Assembly: GCA_028752905.1 (NCBI GenBank)
Contig: JAQNBH010000012.1
Location: forward strand, 26,669,816 to 26,733,815
Origin: Cladorhizidae sp. MBARI D1340-BT2
Taxonomy: Eukaryota; Porifera; Demospongiae; Poecilosclerida; Cladorhizidae
Length of the DNA stretch: 64,000 nt
Direction of reading: 5' to 3'
In this document: positions 59,608-64,000 of the stretch, in pieces
Position numbering within the stretch: the first letter of the stretch is position 1
Layout of the letters: each line of letters opens with the position of its first letter
Program-made: the position numbers and the translations under genes
Notes under the pieces: model-generated
What the model was told of the DNA's origin: nothing
What the model saw: only the letters and a program-made list of their open reading frames with translations
Database searches by the model: none

Positions 59608-60110
59608 AGCATTCCTGGACAGTCCCTAACATTCCTAGACTATTCATAGCATTGCTGGACAGTCCCTTGCATTCTATATAGGACATTTCCTAGCACTCCT
59701 GCAAAGTTCTTAGCACTCGTGGACAGTTTCTAGAACTCCTGCACAGGTCGTAGCACTCATAACGATTCCTAGCATCCCTAGACTTCGTAGCATTCCTGGA
59801 CAGTCCCTAACACTCCTGGACGGTCCCTACCATTCCTGTAAAGTTCTTAGCTCTCATGAACAGACCCTAGAACTCCTGGACAGGCCCTAACACTCCAGGA
59901 CAGACCCTGGAACTCCTGCATAGGCCCTAACACTCCAGGACAGATCCTAGCACTCCAGGACAGACCCTAGCACTCCAGGACAGACCCTGGAACTCCTGCA
60001 CAGGCCCTAACACTCCAGGACAGACCCTAGCACTCCAGGACAGACCCTAGCATTCCTTGACAGTTCCTAGTTCTGCACAGTCCGTAACACTCCAGGACAA
60101 CCCTCTTAAC
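59608..60110. repeat. Degenerate 20-bp minisatellite
   Basis: Unit based on CCTAGCACTCCAGGACAGAC, best preserved at about 59880-60050 and strongly diverged towards the left. Confidence 0.85.
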
Positions 60111-60452
60111 TTCATTGTAATCACTGGACATCTTTGAGAAAGAGCTTGTCCTACGTATCTGAACCTATAGTAGTGCAGAAATAGGAAACATTGCTAGCTA
60201 CACACAAACGCGCATGCACACAGGAACAAAAATGTAGAAACAAAACTTCTTGGCTTGGCCAGTTAAAAGAAGGAAGGAAATGCAGCGACTTGTTGTTAGC
60301 AACTCAAGTAGGCCCATGTATTGAGGAGCTTCCTTGCTCTTCTTCTTGAAAGAATTTATAATTTAAAAAAATACTGTATATTTAGCCAAGCAGCCTAAGA
60401 AGTTTGTCAGGAGAACTCCAAAACTAACCAGTTTTTCTTTGCGATGTTTAGT

Positions 60453-60955
60453 ATGCATCATGAGTAGTATTATTGGAGTACACACGTGTGCCTATGTATT
60501 CATATATACACATAGACAAATGCATCATAAGTAGTATTACTAGAGTACACACATGTGCCTATGTATTCATATATACACATAGACACATGCATCATAAGTA
60601 GTATTACTAGAGTACACACACGTGCCTATGTATTCATATACACACATAGACACATGCATCATAAGTAGTATTACTAGAGTACACAGACGTGCCTATGTAT
60701 TCAATACACATAGACACAGGCATCATAAGTAGTATTACTAGAGTACACACATGTGCCTATGTATTCATATACACAGGCACATGCATCATAAGTAGTATTA
60801 CTAGAGTACACACATGTGCCTATGTATTCATATATACACATAGACACATGCATCATAAGTAGTATTACTAGGGTACACACATGTGCCTATGTATTCATAT
60901 AGACACATGCATCATAAGTAGTATTACTAGAGTACATACACGTGCCTGTGTATTC
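60453..60955. repeat. 67-68 bp minisatellite, about 8 copies
   Basis: Units begin TGCATCATAAGTAGTATTAC and contain GTGCCTATGTATTCATATA; the later copies carry short deletions in the ATACACATAGAC part. Confidence 0.9.
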
Positions 60956-61480
60956 AAATATATCGTGGATCGCGACAAGTTACTCATTTTCTTGAAGCTG
61001 TGCTGTTGACTGCTCTCAGAACAGGATGTTTCTGGTGTGGAATTCAGCTGATCTCATGTTTGTAGTGGGAATCTGCAGCTGCTTGCTGGCTGGGTGTGAC
61101 TCTATTGCTCATGTGCAGGCTAGTGCATGTGAGGTATGTAGGACGATAGAAGAAACGTCGATTACGATCTTGAAGGTGAATTTCATGGATTTTAACATGT
61201 TTTAGTACAAGCTGTCGGTTCACTACCTGCAAATGATTCAAGGCACTCTGGAAAGCTTTTGTAGCTACAATTAGCTTGCCCTAGCCTAGATAAAAATATT
61301 TGTTTTGTTGTTGTTGTTGTCAGTTTATTATTTTTTTATGTCTGTCATTTTGAAGTCGAGTAAAACCAATATTGAAATACTCCTGCACTCCTTGATATGG
61401 TCATGGCCATTATTATCTACATGTATCATATAGATAATAATATACGTCCTGTTATTGTAGTTTTCTTGTTCTCTGTGTAG

Positions 61481-61576
61481 CCCGAGTTCTACGAAGTATG
61501 CCACACGAAGAAGGACTACGAGGAGCACGGTCCGAGCATATGTCGTCACAATCCAGTGTTTGGAACTATGTCCTAA
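61481..61576 (+). CDS. ACTR3: Arp3 last exon
   Basis: Preceded by a T-rich acceptor ending TGTGTAG. It encodes [20 protein letters not shown] and [11 protein letters not shown], then TAA at 61574-61576; this is the conserved Arp3 C-terminus. Phase 0, agreeing with the end of the exon at 58753-58835 if that exon were 84 nt. The polyadenylation site is not clear. Confidence 0.93.
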   Translation, partial: PEFYEVCHTKKDYEEHGPSICRHNPVFGTMS

Positions 61577-62440
61577 TATGTGGAGAGGAAATCAATTTGA
61601 GGAGGGAGATAGACACATAGTGTATTGTGTTGACAACTTGAGCCGTTTTCAATGTTTTTAGTGTCAGGTTTGTTATTGGTTGTGGTAATTCTTGTTTATT
61701 TTTATGTGTTGGCCTAATAGCATTTAGTGGTAGCTTCAAGTGCATTATGAATTGTTATTATTGTTTCCCGCTTTTTTGGGGGTGGGCCCTTTTTTCATTT
61801 TTCCCCCTTTTTTTCTTTCTTTTTTTTTTTACTTTCTTCTGGCTGTGGTTATATATATATATATATGGAGCCAGGGTGCTCTTTATGTGTTTTCTAGATG
61901 ATTTACGCTTGCATCTCAAAAAGTAACGCTTCAGCCGTGCTTGACGTGACTGGCACCAAACATAACTGAAAGGTTGTGTATTAAAATAAAATAAAATAAT
62001 TATTTTAAGAAGAGTCCAGGCAGGGGTCGCCACATTGGACTCCCACAATTCATAATAATAACTTGTGAGGCGTTTCCCTTGGGGATGCATATATATATGT
62101 GTATATATTATATATATGTATATACTCATGAGGATTGGTGAATGTAGTTGTGCACTACGAAACAAAATAGAAAGATAATGGATTGAGCTGACTAATGGGC
62201 AGTGCTAAGTGACAAACTGTTCCTCTGTATTTGCATGGGATGCCTATATATAGGAATGATTTTTTAAATCTGTGTGGAGTGTGAACAACAAAAACGTGCA
62301 AGCACGATTATGTGACGCACTTTCGACCATTGATACGGAAGTGACAATCGAGTCGAGGGGTATTGGTAAGCTGAGTGCTAATATGTGGTGGTGAGCATCC
62401 GTCTATTGGCCACCTAGGTACTGGGTACAGCCAATAATGT
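61577..62440. other. Arp3 3' flank, no gene seen
   Basis: AT-rich with a T-rich stretch at about 61800-61835 and TA microsatellites at about 61850-61866 and 62087-62125. Contains AATAAAATA-type sequences near 61985 that might serve polyadenylation. Confidence 0.5.
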
Positions 62441-62449
62441 TTGCCACTT

Positions 62450-63260
62450 ATCCACCAAGTCGGAGATCGGACACTCGTTCAGGTGATTTGACTGCTCCTC
62501 TTGCTGAAGCTTTCCATCTGCCTCCTAATGTAGGTTGGTGGAGGAGGATCCATGTTTGAAGGGGATTATAAGGTGTTTGTGAAGTGAGGAAGAGGAAATG
62601 GCATGGCATGTGACTGTGTGTAGGGAGGGATTGTGGCACAAGTGGAGGAGGTAAGGAGTGGAGGAGAACTGTGAAGATGTGTAAAGGATTGTATAGTGGG
62701 GTGGAGATGATCGGTATTGAACAGAGGAGGTCAAGGTGGTTCGCAGTGGAGAAAGGGGCAAGGCAAGGATGTCCTTTGTCTCGATTTCTTTTCGATTGGG
62801 AATGGCAGAGGAGCTGGAGAGAGCTGAACTAGGAGTTAAGGTGGAATGGTGTTGGTGTGGAGCACTTGTGCTGATGTTCTTTGGGTGGACTCTGGTACAT
62901 AGAGGTGTATGGATTAAGGTGGAAGACGAAGTTTAATAGGAGAAGAGCAAGGTCGTGTAGTAGGGAAGAGGAACGGAGTTATATACCAGAAGTTGGAGTC
63001 GGTACAGGTGCGAGCGGGCTGGAGATTGTTGGGGGGGTAAGTAATACAGTAGCAGGAGTTGGAGGAAGCGGGAGAGGAGGGAAAATGAAGGTTTTGTTTG
63101 GTAAGAGATTTGAGGTGTTGGAAGAGCAAATTGGTGAAGGTAGTTGCAAGAGGATGGAAGAATCGGATGGTGGGAAGCACACGAGATCTTGGAGGAAGTA
63201 TGAGCTAAACAGCGAGATTGGGTCGGTGCGCAAGTGGTAGGAAGAGAAATGAGAAGGGTT
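62450..63260 (+). pseudogene. Relic LINE reverse transcriptase and downstream region
   Basis: The plus strand carries VEKGARQGCPLSRFLFDW near 62740-62795, the conserved RT block 'GxRQGCPLSPxLF', then MAEELERAELGVKVE (about 62800-62845) and a long basic, Glu-rich continuation to about 63250 in shifting frames. Frameshifts are frequent. The G-rich plus strand gives long antisense frames that are shadows. Confidence 0.68.
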
Positions 63261-63469
63261 GGAAAGAGGAAGTAAACCATAAGAGTACGCTAAAGTTTAA
63301 ATTGGCAAAGAATGGTGCTGGGGTGGAGAGGTACGTGAGGTCCATGCAGGGTCAGGAAAGTGTGAGGTTGCAGCGATGAGAGATGTATCATTGAGATAGT
63401 GGAGCAGGGGAAGATATGGGAAATTTTTTTGGGTGTGTTGGGAATTTGAGAGGGATTGGCTGGTATATA

Positions 63470-64000
63470 CTGGGATGAGACGGAATTGTAGGGCTGGACA
63501 GTGGCTGGATGAGAAGAGTGGGTAAGGATGGAAAGGTGGCATTGCTGTTGGGGGAAGGTATGGAAGTGGTGGCAGAAGGGAAGTGTAAGGTGAGCTGATG
63601 AATGATCTTTAGTCCCCTTCCTTTCCCTCCTTCCTGAAGAGCTGGACACATTATTGCAGCTGTTATTATTATTAAAAAATAATTACTTTTCAGCTGTGCT
63701 GTGTTTTGTTAGGAAAACCTGGACGGGCTCAACAATACCAAGTAGCCAGTCCTACAGTCTCTCTGGAAAAATATAATAGATAACATATACATATCGTTTG
63801 CTGTAAGTAAATATATGTTATGGAGTCAATTACAGTTATCATATCCGGTCTCGATTGCAAGAGAGCAAGACAGTGGCTGGATGAATTTAGAAGAGTGAGT
63901 AAGGATGGAAAGGTGGCATTGCTTTTGGGGAAAGATGTGGAGGGAGTAAGTGATGCAGTGATGGAGGAGGTGGGTGAGTGTGTTATGTATTGGGTAGGGA
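63470..64000 (+). mobile_element. LINE 3'-end fragments, two partial copies
   Basis: Sequence with GTAAGGATGGAAAGGTGGCA occurs at 63520-63540 and again at 63899-63918; the second copy keeps a longer open stretch (SKDGKVALLLGKDVEGVSDA) running to the window edge. Probably two overlapping decayed copies of the same LINE family as 62450-63260; the second continues beyond the window. Confidence 0.55.

Larger units (their letters stand above)
58836..61480 (+). other. Arp3 intron, with two minisatellites
   Basis: Holds a poly-G run at about 58875-58889, the two minisatellites listed separately, and no recognised gene. A minus-strand frame at 61044-61241 (HLQVVNRQLVLKHVKIHEIH) has protein-like composition but no family I know. 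Confidence 0.7.

Noticed and set aside
61758..62165. 135-codon minus frame with Lys-rich C-terminus
   Set aside because: Crosses TA microsatellites and a T-rich tract in the Arp3 3' flank; no domain and composition typical of simple repeats.
62914..63651. Several overlapping minus-strand frames of 81-119 codons
   Set aside because: Shadows of the purine-rich plus strand of the LINE relic; Ser/Pro/Thr/Leu-rich composition only.

Overview
The window looks like metazoan, AT-rich, transposon-laden DNA, most likely from a sponge. This is inferred from a ZU5/Death-domain gene with introns of about 54-61 bp, two Actin-related protein 3 exons, and many hAT, Ty3/gypsy, LINE, piggyBac, Harbinger and pogo sequences. 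No bacterial or phage features are seen. The taxon was not checked by any search.

Layout. (1) 8-9277, minus strand: the 3' part of a gene whose exons read ZU5-like/UPA-like domain, an 11-residue linker microexon, a short exon, then a two-exon Death domain with a stop. Its introns carry relic hAT and LINE copies. (2) 12.3-53.8 kb: a head-to-tail array of repeat units, 3.5 to about 10.9 kb apart. Each full unit has a conserved non-coding block, CA/CCA-rich minisatellite DNA, often a 21-bp satellite, decayed Ty3/gypsy sequence, another conserved block, and a three-exon Death-domain cassette on the minus strand. Five extra cassettes (about 20, 28.5, 36-40, 48 and 51.5 kb) keep open frames, splice sites and identical intron phases, while the surrounding retroelement frames are broken. 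Units are further interrupted by a 400-bp Harbinger-like MITE, an 892-bp piggyBac-like element and a 3.5-kb hAT. (3) 53.8-57.2 kb: a hAT element with an uninterrupted 728-codon transposase on the minus strand. (4) 57.2-58.7 kb: a 66-bp minisatellite split by a 751-bp pogo/Tigger-like element. (5) 58.75-61.58 kb, plus strand: the last two exons of Arp3, the first lacking one base relative to the expected frame, separated by an intron with two minisatellites. (6) 62.5-64.0 kb: degraded LINE sequence.

Main point: the cassettes have matching phases. Each enters in phase 1, and if the AAAG|gttggt donor is used it also leaves in phase 1. They could therefore be joined in series to the ZU5-Death gene. 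Because each also meets a stop soon after that donor, they could instead be alternative last exons or separate small Death-domain genes. The sequence alone does not decide. The retroelement is also notable: integrase sequence lies upstream of reverse transcriptase sequence in three copies, the reverse of normal Ty3/gypsy order.
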